64,000 bases of DNA from Streptomyces stelliscabiei (lineage in GTDB: Bacteria; Actinomycetota; Actinomycetes; Streptomycetales; Streptomycetaceae): NCBI RefSeq assembly GCF_014873495.1, contig NZ_JADBGF010000001.1:496001-560000 (forward strand), read 5' to 3'. Position 1 is the first letter of the stretch. Every line of letters starts with the position of its first letter. The notes under the pieces are model-generated. The model was not told the DNA's origin. It was given only the letters and a program-made list of their open reading frames with translations, and searched no databases. Both the position numbers and the translations under genes were made by a program. Of the stretch, positions 24,272 to 32,850 are shown one piece after another.

Positions 24272-25297
24272 GTGCATGCGTCTAGCGGGTCAACGGTCGT
24301 CGTCGACGATCTCCACAAGCAATATCGGGCGAACCATGCGTTACGCGGAGTCGAACTGGAGGTGAGAACCGGTGAGGTCATGGGCCTGCTGGGTCCCAAC
24401 GGAGCCGGTAAAACCACTCTGGTAAAGATCCTGACGACACTTCTCAGGCCGGACCACGGGCACGCTTTCGTGAACGGATGGAATGTGGCGGCGGAACCGG
24501 AGAAGGTCCGTTCGACCATCGGCATGGCCGGCCAGTACTCGACGGTCGACGGACTGTTGACCGGATTCGAGAATCTGTATCTCCTCGCGAAGCTGCGTGG
24601 CGCGGGCCGCCGTACGGCCCGCCGGGTCGCCGACGATCTGCTGTCCCGGTTCCGGCTCACCGACGTGGCGGGACGCCCGGCCGGCGGCTACTCCGGCGGG
24701 ATGCGCCGACGGCTCGATCTGGCCGCCGCCCTGGTCGGCTCCCCACCCCTGGTCGTCCTGGACGAACCCACCACCGGACTCGACCCCGAGAGCAGGCTGG
24801 ACACCTGGGAGGCGGTCACCGAACTCGTCGCCGGCGGCACCACGATCCTGCTGACGACCCAGTACCTGGAGGAGGCGGACCGCCTCGCCGACCGGATCAC
24901 CGTCATCGACCGGGGCCAGGTGGTGGCCGAGGGCACCAGCGACGACCTCAAGGCCGCCGCCGGCAACCGGCTCGTGGTCTGCGTCGCCGCGGACGCTCAG
25001 CTCGACGCAGCCGCCCGCGCCGCCGCGCGGGCCACCGGCGCGGTCCCCACGGTGGACCGCCGCGCCCGGCGGGTGGAGGCGGCGGCGGGCGACGGCCGGG
25101 CCGCGCTCGCCCGCGCCCTCGCCGCGCTGGAGAGCGAGGACGTCGACGTACTGGAGATCGGCCTCAGCCGTTGCACCCTCGACGACGTGTTCCTCGGCCT
25201 GACCGGCCACGCCCACCGCGCGGACCACGTCGACAGCGCGGGCCGCGGCAACCGCGCGGATCAGGCGGACCACGCCGATCGGGAGATCACCCGATGA
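24272..25297 (+). CDS. ABC transporter ATP-binding protein, DrrA-like drug exporter
   Basis: 341-residue ATPase of the DrrA/daunorubicin-resistance subfamily. Walker A is GPNGAGKTTL, the signature is YSGGMRRRLDLAAALV, Walker B is PLVVLDEPTTGLDP, and the H-loop region reads TTQYLEEADRLAD. The C-terminal extension carries the family's regulatory region and ends in an odd run of H/A/D/R/G residues (about 310-341). It starts with GTG at 24272 and its stop overlaps the permease start by 4 bp (ATGA). Codon 24 is TTA (24341-24343), a bldA target near the start, mirrored by the TTA codon in the divergent FAAL. It most likely exports the lipopeptide and gives self-protection together with the next gene. 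The substrate is inferred from position only. Confidence 0.93.
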   Translation: MHASSGSTVVVDDLHKQYRANHALRGVELEVRTGEVMGLLGPNGAGKTTLVKILTTLLRPDHGHAFVNGWNVAAEPEKVRSTIGMAGQYSTVDGLLTGFENLYLLAKLRGAGRRTARRVADDLLSRFRLTDVAGRPAGGYSGGMRRRLDLAAALVGSPPLVVLDEPTTGLDPESRLDTWEAVTELVAGGTTILLTTQYLEEADRLADRITVIDRGQVVAEGTSDDLKAAAGNRLVVCVAADAQLDAAARAAARATGAVPTVDRRARRVEAAAGDGRAALARALAALESEDVDVLEIGLSRCTLDDVFLGLTGHAHRADHVDSAGRGNRADQADHADREITR

Positions 25298-26205
25298 ACG
25301 CTCCCGGTCGCGCCCCGGTCGCCGCCGCACCCCCCTGCGACCAGGTCGGCCACCGCCCGCGGCCGAACGCCACCGGCCTCGCACTCCACCCGACCGCAGC
25401 CCGCCGGAACCCGGTGATCCGGGTGGTCGCGGAGAGCGCGGACCTCGCCCTGCGCAATCTGCTGCATCTGCGGCGCACCCCGGGCCTGCTCATCACGTGC
25501 CTCGTCGAACCGGTCGTGTACGCCCTGCTCATCGGATACGTCTTCGGCAACAGCCTGGGCGGCCACGCCTACCGGTCGTACATGATGGGCGGTCTGATCG
25601 CCCAGACGGTGGCGTTCACCGCCACATTCACCACGGTCGGGCTCTCCAGGGACCTGGAGCAGGGGATGGTGGACCGCTTCCGCACCCTGCCGATCTCCCG
25701 GGTGGCCCTGCTGCTGGGCCGTACCACCTCCGATCTCACCACCTGTCTGGCGAGCGTCGCCGTCACCACCTCCTGCGGACTGCTGATGGGCTGGCGGGCG
25801 CACACCGGGCCAATCGAGATCGGGGCCGGACTCCTGCTGGTGCTGCTGTTCTCCTTCGCGATGTCGTGGATCGGCGTGTTCGTCGCCCTCATCGCGCCGA
25901 ACGTCCAGGTGGCGGGCAGTCTCGGGCTGATCTGGCTGTTCCCGGCGACGTTCATCTCCTCCGGGTTCGTCTCCGGCTCGACGCTGCCGGGCCCGCTGCC
26001 CACCGTGGCCGCCTGGAACCCGATCACCTCGCTCGCCGACGCCCTGCGCCGGCTCTTCGGCAACACTCCCCCGCCGGGCTTCCACGTCCAGCACGACTGG
26101 CCCGCCCAGCATCCCGTGCTCTACACCGCCAGCTGTTCGGTCCTACTCATCGCCGTCTTCGTCACCCTGTCGACCTGGCGCTACCGCACCCGCACGAGCC
26201 GCTGA
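25294..26205 (+). CDS. ABC-2 type permease, DrrB-like
   Basis: 303-residue integral membrane partner of the preceding ATPase. After a 45-residue basic, proline-rich cytoplasmic tail it has about six hydrophobic segments (roughly residues 62-82, 96-118, 145-167, 178-203, 208-232, 278-297). The ABC-2 signature region LSRDLEQGMVDRFRTLPISRVALLLGRTTSDL lies between segments two and three, as in DrrB. It starts with ATG at 25294, overlapping the ATPase stop. The pair belongs to the DrrAB type commonly placed in antibiotic clusters for efflux. It is followed 94 bp later by the oxidoreductase gene on the same strand. Confidence 0.92.
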   Translation: MNAPGRAPVAAAPPCDQVGHRPRPNATGLALHPTAARRNPVIRVVAESADLALRNLLHLRRTPGLLITCLVEPVVYALLIGYVFGNSLGGHAYRSYMMGGLIAQTVAFTATFTTVGLSRDLEQGMVDRFRTLPISRVALLLGRTTSDLTTCLASVAVTTSCGLLMGWRAHTGPIEIGAGLLLVLLFSFAMSWIGVFVALIAPNVQVAGSLGLIWLFPATFISSGFVSGSTLPGPLPTVAAWNPITSLADALRRLFGNTPPPGFHVQHDWPAQHPVLYTASCSVLLIAVFVTLSTWRYRTRTSR

Positions 26206-26299
26206 CCGCACCCCCGCGACCGCCGCCGAGACCGCCGCGTCCCTGGCCGGCGGCCGCCCACCGCGAACACGCGGACCGTACGCCCCCACAGGAGCCCCC

Positions 26300-27427
26300 A
26301 TGCCCGTCCCCACCCTGCGTCTCGGCCTCAATCTCGGCTACTGGGTCGGCGGCAACGACGCGTCCAACCTCCCGCTCGCCTCCCTCGCCGAGGAACTCGG
26401 CTACTCGGCGGTGTGGGTCTCGGAGGCCTACGGGTCCGACGCCGTCACCCTCATGTCCTGGATCGCCGCCCGCACCTCCCGGATCGACGTCGGCAGCGCG
26501 GTGCTGCAGATCCCCGCCCGCTCGCCCGCCATGACGGCGATGACCGCGGCCACCCTCGACACCCTCTCCGGCGGACGCCTCAGGCTCGGGCTCGGCGTGT
26601 CCGGGCCCCAGGTCTCGGAGGGCTGGCACGGCGTCAGGTTCGCCTCACCGCTGGGCCGCACCCGCGAATACGTCGACCTGGTGCGCCGCGCGCTGTGCCG
26701 GGAGCCGCTGGCCTACCAGGGCCGCCACTTCACGCTCCCCCTCCCGGACGGCCCCGGCAAGGCGCTCGCCCTGACGATCAGACCCCCGCGCGAGCGGATA
26801 CCGGTCTACCTGGCCGCCCTGGGCCCGAAGAACCTGGAGCTGACCGGGGAGATCGCCGACGGCTGGCTCCCGGTGTTCTTCTCCCCCGACCACGCCGCCC
26901 AGCAGCTGCGCCCCCTCAGGGCCGGCCTCGCGAAGTCGGGGCGCACCCTCGCCGGCTTCGACATCGCCCCCGGGGTCCCCCTGGTCACCGGCCCCGACTG
27001 GCGGACGTGCGCCCGACGGGTACGCGGGTACGCCGCGCTCTACCTCGGCGGTATGGGCGGCAGGGAGGACAACCACTACACCCGGCTCGCCGAGCGCATG
27101 GGCTTCGGCGCCGAGGCCCGTGCCGTCCAGGAGCGGTTCCTCGCCGGCGACTACCCGGGCGCCATGGCCGCCGTACCGCTCGCGTTCCTCGACGCCACCT
27201 CGCTGCTCGGGCCCCGGGAGCGGATCGCCGAACGGATGACGGCGTTCGCCGAAGCCGGCGCCACCACGCTCAACCTGATGCCGGTGGGTCCCGGACTGCC
27301 CGGCCCGGACCGCGCCTCCGACGCGCTGCGCGTCGCCGTGGAGGCGGCGGAACTCGCCGGGGTCCTCGCACCCGGCACCACCTGCGACGCCGCCCGCCCA
27401 CCAGGCACACGACAAGCACATGCCTGA
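26300..27427 (+). CDS. Luciferase-like (F420/FMN-dependent) oxidoreductase
   Basis: 375-residue TIM-barrel oxidoreductase of the luciferase-like monooxygenase (LLM) superfamily. It has LRLGLNLGYWVGGND at the N terminus, the LAEELGYSAVWVSEAYGSD strand-helix, ARTSRIDVGSAVLQIPARSPAMTAMTAATLDTLSGGRLRLGLGVSG (the conserved central signature), and GREPVY-like segments (ERIPVYLAALGPKNLELTGEIADGW). This pattern is closest to F420-dependent members. The ATG at 26300 follows CACAGGAG. The gene sits in the rightward cluster operon between the exporter and the thioesterase, so it may tailor the peptide, for example by reduction or oxidation of the terminal aldehyde, an imine or the acyl chain. No residue shows which substrate it uses. 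It is not related in position or obvious identity to the second LLM gene at 34.3 kb. Confidence 0.85.
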   Translation: MPVPTLRLGLNLGYWVGGNDASNLPLASLAEELGYSAVWVSEAYGSDAVTLMSWIAARTSRIDVGSAVLQIPARSPAMTAMTAATLDTLSGGRLRLGLGVSGPQVSEGWHGVRFASPLGRTREYVDLVRRALCREPLAYQGRHFTLPLPDGPGKALALTIRPPRERIPVYLAALGPKNLELTGEIADGWLPVFFSPDHAAQQLRPLRAGLAKSGRTLAGFDIAPGVPLVTGPDWRTCARRVRGYAALYLGGMGGREDNHYTRLAERMGFGAEARAVQERFLAGDYPGAMAAVPLAFLDATSLLGPRERIAERMTAFAEAGATTLNLMPVGPGLPGPDRASDALRVAVEAAELAGVLAPGTTCDAARPPGTRQAHA

Positions 27428-27474
27428 GCACCCGCCTCACCGGCACCCCATCCCACAAGGAGACACCCGCACCC

Positions 27475-28200
27475 ATGACCACGCGTGACACGACCCAGCT
27501 GATCTGCCTCCCGTACGCCGGGGCGGGCGCCTCGTTCTACCGGCCCTGGACCGCCCTCGCCGGGGACTCGCTGGAGATCGTCGCCCTGCAACTGCCGGGC
27601 CGCGAGCGGCTGATCGACGAGGAGCCGTACCGGAACGCACACCAGGCCGTCGACGGGCTCGTGACCCAGCTCCGGGAACGGCTCGGCGACGGTGGCGGCC
27701 ACCGGGTCGCGATCTTCGGGCACAGCCTCGGGGCCGTGCTCGCCTACGAACTCGCCCACCGGCTGGTCGACGGCCCGGACTCCGTACCGGGCGTCGAGCT
27801 GGTCCATGTCTTCGTCAGCGGATCGCCGGAACCGGCCCGAGGGCGCGAGCAGCGCGCGTCGGGCCTGTCCGACGAGGACTTCCTCAAACGCGTCGGCGAG
27901 TTCGCCGGGTACCACCATCCCGCGCTGGACGACCCGGAGATGCGCGAGATGATCCTGCCCGCGCTCCGCGCGGACGTGGAGATGCACGAGGGCTACGAGC
28001 CCTCCACCACCCTCCCGCTCAACGCGCCCCTCACGGTCGTCCGGGGCGAGGAGGACGACCTGGTCGGCTACGACGACGCCGAGTCCTGGAGCAAGGTCGC
28101 CGGGCGCGACTTCGAGCATGTGGAGATCCCCGGGGGCCACATGTATCTCACCGACGCCGCGCCCGCGCTGGTCCGGCTGATCGTGTCGACGGTGCTGTGA
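27475..28200 (+). CDS. Type II thioesterase
   Basis: 241-residue alpha/beta-hydrolase of the NRPS type II thioesterase family. Signatures: LICLPYAGAGASFYRPW at the N terminus, the nucleophile elbow FGHSLGAVLAYELA (Ser about 83), an Asp in VRGEEDDLVGYDD, and the catalytic His in IPGGHMYLTD. The ATG at 27475 follows ACAAGGAGACA. Such enzymes remove wrong acyl or aminoacyl groups from carrier domains. In this operon, next to a free-standing A-T protein and an NRPS with an A-less module, a second role as an aminoacyl shuttle is conceivable. SyrC/CmaE-type transferases do this, but they use Cys as nucleophile and this protein has Ser, so plain editing is more likely. The start of the short-chain dehydrogenase follows 50 bp later. 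Confidence 0.93.
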   Translation: MTTRDTTQLICLPYAGAGASFYRPWTALAGDSLEIVALQLPGRERLIDEEPYRNAHQAVDGLVTQLRERLGDGGGHRVAIFGHSLGAVLAYELAHRLVDGPDSVPGVELVHVFVSGSPEPARGREQRASGLSDEDFLKRVGEFAGYHHPALDDPEMREMILPALRADVEMHEGYEPSTTLPLNAPLTVVRGEEDDLVGYDDAESWSKVAGRDFEHVEIPGGHMYLTDAAPALVRLIVSTVL

Positions 28201-28250
28201 CTCCGCCCGTCCGGTCCCGCCGACAAGCCCGCTTCTCCGAGGAGTTCCCG

Positions 28251-29075
28251 ATGCGTCTGCACGGCAAGTCCGTTCTCGTCACCGGCGCCGCCCGCGGACT
28301 CGGCAGGGCCACCGCGCTCGCCTGTGCCGCCGAGGGTGCCGACCTCACCCTGCTCGACCTCTGCGCCGACCTTCCGGGGGTGCCCTACCCGTTGGGCACA
28401 CCGGGGCAGCTGGAGCACACCGCCGCGCTGTGCCGGGAGGCGGGCGCGGCCGTCCTCACCACCGTGGCCGACATCCGTGACCTGCGTGCCGTACGGGAGT
28501 CGGTGAACCGGGCCGAGGACCGGTTCGGCCGGATCGACGTCGCCGTCAACAACGCGGGCATCGCGGCGCCCTCGGGCAAACCGGTGCACGAGATCGACGA
28601 GGAGGAGTGGTCCCTGATGCTCGACGTGGACCTCTCCGGAGCCTGGCGGGTGATCCGCGAGGTCGGCAAGGCGATGAGCGCCCGGCGGGCCGGCAGCATC
28701 GTCAACGTCGCCTCCACCGCCGGACTCGTCGGCTACCGCCACTTCGCCGGGTACGTCGCCGCCAAGCACGCCGTCGTCGGCCTCACCAAGGCCGCCGCCC
28801 TCGACTACGCGCCGACGAAGGTGCGGGTGAACGCGGTCTGCCCCGGCTCGGTACGCGACGACGCGCGGGCCGAGGGCCGGATGCTCACCGAGATCGCCAG
28901 GGCGCTCGACGTACCGGTGGACGAGCACGAGAAGACCTTCGTCGAGGCGCAGCCGATGAACGCGCTGATCGAACCCGAGGACGTCGCGTCCGCGGTGGTC
29001 TTCCTCGCCTCGGACGAGTCCCGGCAGATCACCGGCTCGGTCCTGACCGTGGACGGCGGATTCAGCGCCCGCTGA
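28251..29075 (+). CDS. Short-chain dehydrogenase/reductase
   Basis: 274-residue classical SDR with TGAARGLGRA (cofactor glycine motif), VNNAGIAAP, the catalytic Ser in NVASTAGLVGY, the Y-x-x-x-K pair in YVAAKHAVVGL, and a C-terminal TGSVLTVDGGF. An insertion near residues 38-60 and the MNALIEPEDVASAVVFL segment resemble mycofactocin-like or actinobacterial NAD-dependent SDRs. The ATG at 28251 follows GAGGAGTT. It lies between the type II thioesterase and the A-T protein in one operon. A plausible job is oxidation or reduction of an amino acid side chain held on the A-T protein, or reduction of the peptide aldehyde to an alcohol. The sequence alone does not decide between them. Confidence 0.9.
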   Translation: MRLHGKSVLVTGAARGLGRATALACAAEGADLTLLDLCADLPGVPYPLGTPGQLEHTAALCREAGAAVLTTVADIRDLRAVRESVNRAEDRFGRIDVAVNNAGIAAPSGKPVHEIDEEEWSLMLDVDLSGAWRVIREVGKAMSARRAGSIVNVASTAGLVGYRHFAGYVAAKHAVVGLTKAAALDYAPTKVRVNAVCPGSVRDDARAEGRMLTEIARALDVPVDEHEKTFVEAQPMNALIEPEDVASAVVFLASDESRQITGSVLTVDGGFSAR

Positions 29076-29121
29076 GCACGCCTACGCCGTCCGCACCCCC
29101 AGAACGACAAGGAGTACCCCC

Positions 29122-31803
29122 GTGTCAGGCTCCCTCCACCTCGCCGCCGCCCGTTGCCACGCGGTGCGCGTCCGCTCGGACCGCTCCCCGGGCCCCGCGG
29201 AACCTCCGGGACTGTGGACCGAGGACGTGCCCGTGCCGGCCGCCCACCCGCTCGCGGAGCGCCGCCGTCACGCCGAACTCGCCCGCCCGGCCGAAGCACC
29301 GCGCAAGGTCCTGCTGCGCTATGCCGACGGGCCCTGCGACCTGATCGTCGTGGCCCCGCGCGACCGGTGGAACCGTACGGCCCTGGGACTGCTGGCGGCC
29401 GGTGAGGCCGTCGTACCCGGAACCGCCGAGGCGCCCTCCGGCGCGCCCACGGTCGCGCCCCCGCCCGCGTGGGGCCTGGGGGACGACGGCCCCACCGTGC
29501 CCCACCTCTTCTCCCTCACCGACGGGGGCGACGAGGCGACCTGGCTCGCCGCCCTCGCCGTCACCCTGCGCCGCTACGACCCCGAGAGCACCCCCGTCAT
29601 CGGCACGGACCACGGTTCCTTCACCGTCGAGCAGGCGCCCACCCTCGGTGAGCTGAAGCCCTCCCCCGCGGACCGTCCCGCCTTCGCCGGCCTGCTCTTC
29701 GACGAGGCGGAGGTGCCCGGCGCGTATGTGCCCTGCCTGGCACCCCCGTTCCCGCTCACCCTGTCGGTCTTCAGGGACGCCGACGGCTGGCGGCTGCGCT
29801 GCGACCACGTCGGCGCGTATGTCTCCACCGAGATGGCCGTGCAGTTCACCCGGCACCTCGTACGCGCGCACCAGCACATCCTGAGCGCGCCCCGGACGGC
29901 GGTCGACGACGTCGATCCGCTGGACGAGGCGGAACGCGAGCGGGTCGCCGCCCTCGGCCGGCCGGCCCACCCCCTGGTCAGCACCCCGACCGGCGTATCC
30001 GAGGCGTTCGCACGGATCGCGGACGCGACGCCGAACCGTATCGCCGTGACCGACGGCGCCGCCGACCTGACCTATCGCGAGCTGGACGACCGGGCCGCCC
30101 TCCTGGCCCAGGGCCTGCGCGCGCACGGCGTCGGCCCCGGGGACCGGGTGGGTGTCTGCCTGGAACGCACGGCCGAACTCGTCATCGCCCTGCTCGCCGT
30201 GCTGAAGGCGGGCGCGGCCTACGTGCCCGTCGACCCGGCCTACCCGGCGGACCGTGTCGCCCACACCGCACGGGACGCGGGCACAGGCGTGGTGATCACG
30301 CGTCTGCCCGACTTCCCGGACGTACCGGGCTGCGCGCCCCTCACACCGGACGATCTCCTCGACGCGGCAGCGGCAGCGGCAGCGGCAGCGGCAGCCGGGG
30401 CGGGGGCGGCAGGAGCAACCGGTTCCGGGGACGCGGCCCCACTCCCCCGCGTCGCCCCGGACGCCGCCGCCTACGTCATCTACACCTCCGGCTCCACCGG
30501 CCGTCCCAAGGGCGTCGAGGTGCCGCACCGCAGTGTCATCGCCCTGATCGACGCGACCCGCGACGAGTACGGGTTCGGGGCCGAGGACGTGTGGACCTGG
30601 TTCCACTCCAGCGCCTTCGACTTCTCCGTCTGGGAGATCTGGGGCTGCCTGCTGACCGGCGGGCGCCTGGTCGTCGTCCCGTACTTCCTCTCCCGCGAGC
30701 CCGACGGCTTCCGCGATCTGCTGGTGTCGGAGAAGGTCACCGTGCTGAGCCAGACCCCGTCGGCGTTCGCGCAGCTGCTGGACGTGGACCACTCCCAAGT
30801 CGGCGTACGGCTGGTCGTGTTCGGCGGCGAGCCGCTCGACGCGCGCATGCTGCTGCCCTGGTTCGACCGGCATCCCGAATCGGCCTGCCGGCTGGTGAAC
30901 ATGTTCGGCATCACCGAGACGACCGTCCATGTCACCCACCAGACCCTCACCCGGCACCTGGCCCTCACCGCCACCCGCTCCGTCGGACCCGCGCTGCCCG
31001 GCTGGCACCTGTACGTGACCGACGAGGCGGGACGGCTGCTGCCGCCCGGCGTGGCCGGTGAGATCTGCGTCGGCGGCGCCGGGGTCGCCCTCGGCTACCT
31101 CGGCCAGGAGGAACTGACGGCCCGGCGCTTCGTGGCGGACCCGTTCACCGGCGGGACGATGTACCGCAGCGGCGACCTCGGACGACTGCGCCCCGACGGA
31201 CGCCTCGAACACCTCGGGCGAATCGACAGCCAGGTCAAGATCCGCGGCTTCCGGATCGAACTGGACGAGATCCGCGCGGTCCTGCTGGAGGACCCCGACG
31301 TACGGTCGGCGGCCGTCGTGGTCCACCGCGACGACCCGGCCGACGCGGCCACCGCCAGGATCGACGCGTACGTGGTCCTCACGGGCGGCACCCCGGCCAC
31401 GGTCCGCAACCGGGCCGCGGGCCTGCTGCCCGACTACATGCTCCCCACCACGGTCACTCCCCTGGAGTCGCTCCCTCTCACGGCCAACGGAAAGCTCGAC
31501 ACCACCCGACTCCCGGCGCCGACGTCAACGCCTCCGGAGGTCCCGGCACCGGGCACCGAACCCGCCACGTCCTCCACCGACGACGACCTCACCGGTCACC
31601 TCCGGGAGATCTGGAGCGACGTACTGGGCAGGCCCGTCGGCCTGGACGACGACTTCTTCGAACTCGGCGGCAACTCCCTGTTCGCCGTCCGCATCGGCGC
31701 CGCCCTGCGCGCCCGCGGTCTGCCGTCCCTCCGCCTGCGGGAGCTGTACCGCCACCCGACCATCCGGGAGACCGCCGAAGGCCTCGCCTCCTCATCCGGC
31801 TGA
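29122..31803 (+). CDS. Free-standing NRPS adenylation-thiolation protein with truncated condensation-like N terminus
   Basis: 893 residues. Residues 1 to about 290 have no HHxxxDG motif but end like the C-terminal lobe and C-A linker of a condensation domain (PPFPLTLSVFRDADGWRLR..., ending VDPLDEAERERV). A complete adenylation domain follows: TYRELDDRA, YVIYTSGSTGRPKG (A3), NMFGITETTVH (A5), YRSGDLGRLRPDGRLEHLGR (A7/A8) and PLTANGKLD (A10). The T domain has its attachment Ser in LGGNSLFAV. The hand-read specificity code is D-F-W-S-V-F-M-V-H-K, which is Thr-like (Thr consensus DFWNIGMVHK) but with Phe at position 301. A run of about 11 alanines precedes A3 (see repeat entry). GTG start at 29122 with ACAAGGAG. 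It probably loads the A-less module 2 of the large NRPS in trans, as Ramo17 is thought to do for ramoplanin. Confidence 0.9.
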   Translation: MSGSLHLAAARCHAVRVRSDRSPGPAEPPGLWTEDVPVPAAHPLAERRRHAELARPAEAPRKVLLRYADGPCDLIVVAPRDRWNRTALGLLAAGEAVVPGTAEAPSGAPTVAPPPAWGLGDDGPTVPHLFSLTDGGDEATWLAALAVTLRRYDPESTPVIGTDHGSFTVEQAPTLGELKPSPADRPAFAGLLFDEAEVPGAYVPCLAPPFPLTLSVFRDADGWRLRCDHVGAYVSTEMAVQFTRHLVRAHQHILSAPRTAVDDVDPLDEAERERVAALGRPAHPLVSTPTGVSEAFARIADATPNRIAVTDGAADLTYRELDDRAALLAQGLRAHGVGPGDRVGVCLERTAELVIALLAVLKAGAAYVPVDPAYPADRVAHTARDAGTGVVITRLPDFPDVPGCAPLTPDDLLDAAAAAAAAAAAGAGAAGATGSGDAAPLPRVAPDAAAYVIYTSGSTGRPKGVEVPHRSVIALIDATRDEYGFGAEDVWTWFHSSAFDFSVWEIWGCLLTGGRLVVVPYFLSREPDGFRDLLVSEKVTVLSQTPSAFAQLLDVDHSQVGVRLVVFGGEPLDARMLLPWFDRHPESACRLVNMFGITETTVHVTHQTLTRHLALTATRSVGPALPGWHLYVTDEAGRLLPPGVAGEICVGGAGVALGYLGQEELTARRFVADPFTGGTMYRSGDLGRLRPDGRLEHLGRIDSQVKIRGFRIELDEIRAVLLEDPDVRSAAVVVHRDDPADAATARIDAYVVLTGGTPATVRNRAAGLLPDYMLPTTVTPLESLPLTANGKLDTTRLPAPTSTPPEVPAPGTEPATSSTDDDLTGHLREIWSDVLGRPVGLDDDFFELGGNSLFAVRIGAALRARGLPSLRLRELYRHPTIRETAEGLASSSG
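30364..30393 (+). repeat. Hexanucleotide tandem repeat (CGGCAG)5 coding poly-alanine
   Basis: Five perfect copies of CGGCAG lie inside the A-T gene and encode most of an 11-alanine run, followed by an Ala/Gly-rich stretch. They sit between the substrate-binding N-terminal subdomain and core motif A3. A six-base unit adds or removes two alanines without changing frame, so slippage would alter loop length only. The region is normally a short variable loop in A domains. Confidence 0.85.
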
Positions 31804-31956
31804 GCGCGGCGAGGCGGGTCGGGACCTTGCCCTGTCCCGACCCGCCAGCCACTGCCGCAGGCTCCCAAGCCCAGGAAATGGGCGCCAGTCGCCGTAATCT
31901 TAAGAAAGAGCGATTGAAGCCGACACATGCAATCGCCAATGGCTATGGTCGACGTC

Positions 31957-32850
31957 ATGACCGACGTGGAGCTGCGCCACCTGAGGACCATGGCCGCCAT
32001 CGCTGAAGAAGGAACGTTCGGGGGAGCGGCGGGGTCGCTCGGTTACACGCAATCATCCGTGAGCCAGCAGATCGCGGCACTGGAGAAGGCCGTCGGCGGC
32101 GCGGTCTTCGATCGGCCTGGCGGCCCCAGGCGGGTACGGATCACTCCTCTCGGCCAGGTCGTCTTGGCACACGGTCGCGATCTGCTCACGAAAGCGGGAG
32201 AGTTGGCAGACGCCGTCGATCGCTTCAGGGCGGGCAACGGTCGGATCGACATCGGCACCTTCCAAGGCGCGACCAACACGATCCTGCCGACCGTCGTGCG
32301 TCAACTGCTGAGCGAGCACCCTGGCTGCGACATCAGACTGTCCGAGGTGGAACCTGAGGATCCGCGGATCGGAGACCGTGATCTGTTGTTCCACTACGGT
32401 CAGCTCGAAGGCGACGTCGAGCATGTCGAGTTGCTCGACGAGCCGTACCTCTTGGTGGCCCACGCCGGCACGTTCCCCGATGGGCCCGTATCGGTGAAGC
32501 TGCTCCACCAAGCCCCCATGGTCGCCTGGCCGGCCAGCCCTCACCAGACATGGCTGGAGCGGACCCTCGCCAGGGGCGGCGCGCGGCCGCGCATCGTGTT
32601 CCGAACCGCTGGCCACGAATCCATCGTGTCCATGGCGCGGGCGGGCATCGGCTCGGCGGTGCTGCCCGCACTCGCCCTCCACGGATCCGACGCCTGGTCC
32701 GACGACCGGCTCAGCATCCATCGGCTGCAACCATCGCCCGCCAGTACGTGGTACCTGTATTGGCCGACCGGGCGCACCCATTCGCCGCTCGCCGCCCGTG
32801 CCGTCGACATCGCCCGTGAAGTCGCCCAAGAGCTGGTCGGCCAGATGTGA
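31957..32850 (+). CDS. LysR-family transcriptional regulator
   Basis: 297 residues from ATG 31957 (MTDVELRHLRTMAAI); an in-frame ATG at 31927 would add ten residues not typical of the family. The N-terminal winged helix-turn-helix reads ELRHLRTMAAIAEEGTFGGAAGSLGYTQSSVSQQIAALEKAVGG, a standard LysR motif. It is followed by a periplasmic-binding-like effector domain (IDIGTFQGATNTILPTVVRQLL ... SIVSMARAGIGSAVLPALAL). It stands alone, 153 bp after the A-T gene and on the same strand. It could mark the right border of the cluster or control it; no divergent target gene is adjacent, which is unusual for LysR. Upstream DNA (31804-31956) is AT-richer than its surroundings. Confidence 0.92.
   Translation: MTDVELRHLRTMAAIAEEGTFGGAAGSLGYTQSSVSQQIAALEKAVGGAVFDRPGGPRRVRITPLGQVVLAHGRDLLTKAGELADAVDRFRAGNGRIDIGTFQGATNTILPTVVRQLLSEHPGCDIRLSEVEPEDPRIGDRDLLFHYGQLEGDVEHVELLDEPYLLVAHAGTFPDGPVSVKLLHQAPMVAWPASPHQTWLERTLARGGARPRIVFRTAGHESIVSMARAGIGSAVLPALALHGSDAWSDDRLSIHRLQPSPASTWYLYWPTGRTHSPLAARAVDIAREVAQELVGQM

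Noticed and set aside
27475..28200. SyrC/CmaE-type aminoacyl transferase identity for the thioesterase
   Set aside because: Those shuttles use a Cys nucleophile, whereas this protein has the normal GHSLG serine of editing thioesterases. Kept only as a hypothesis.
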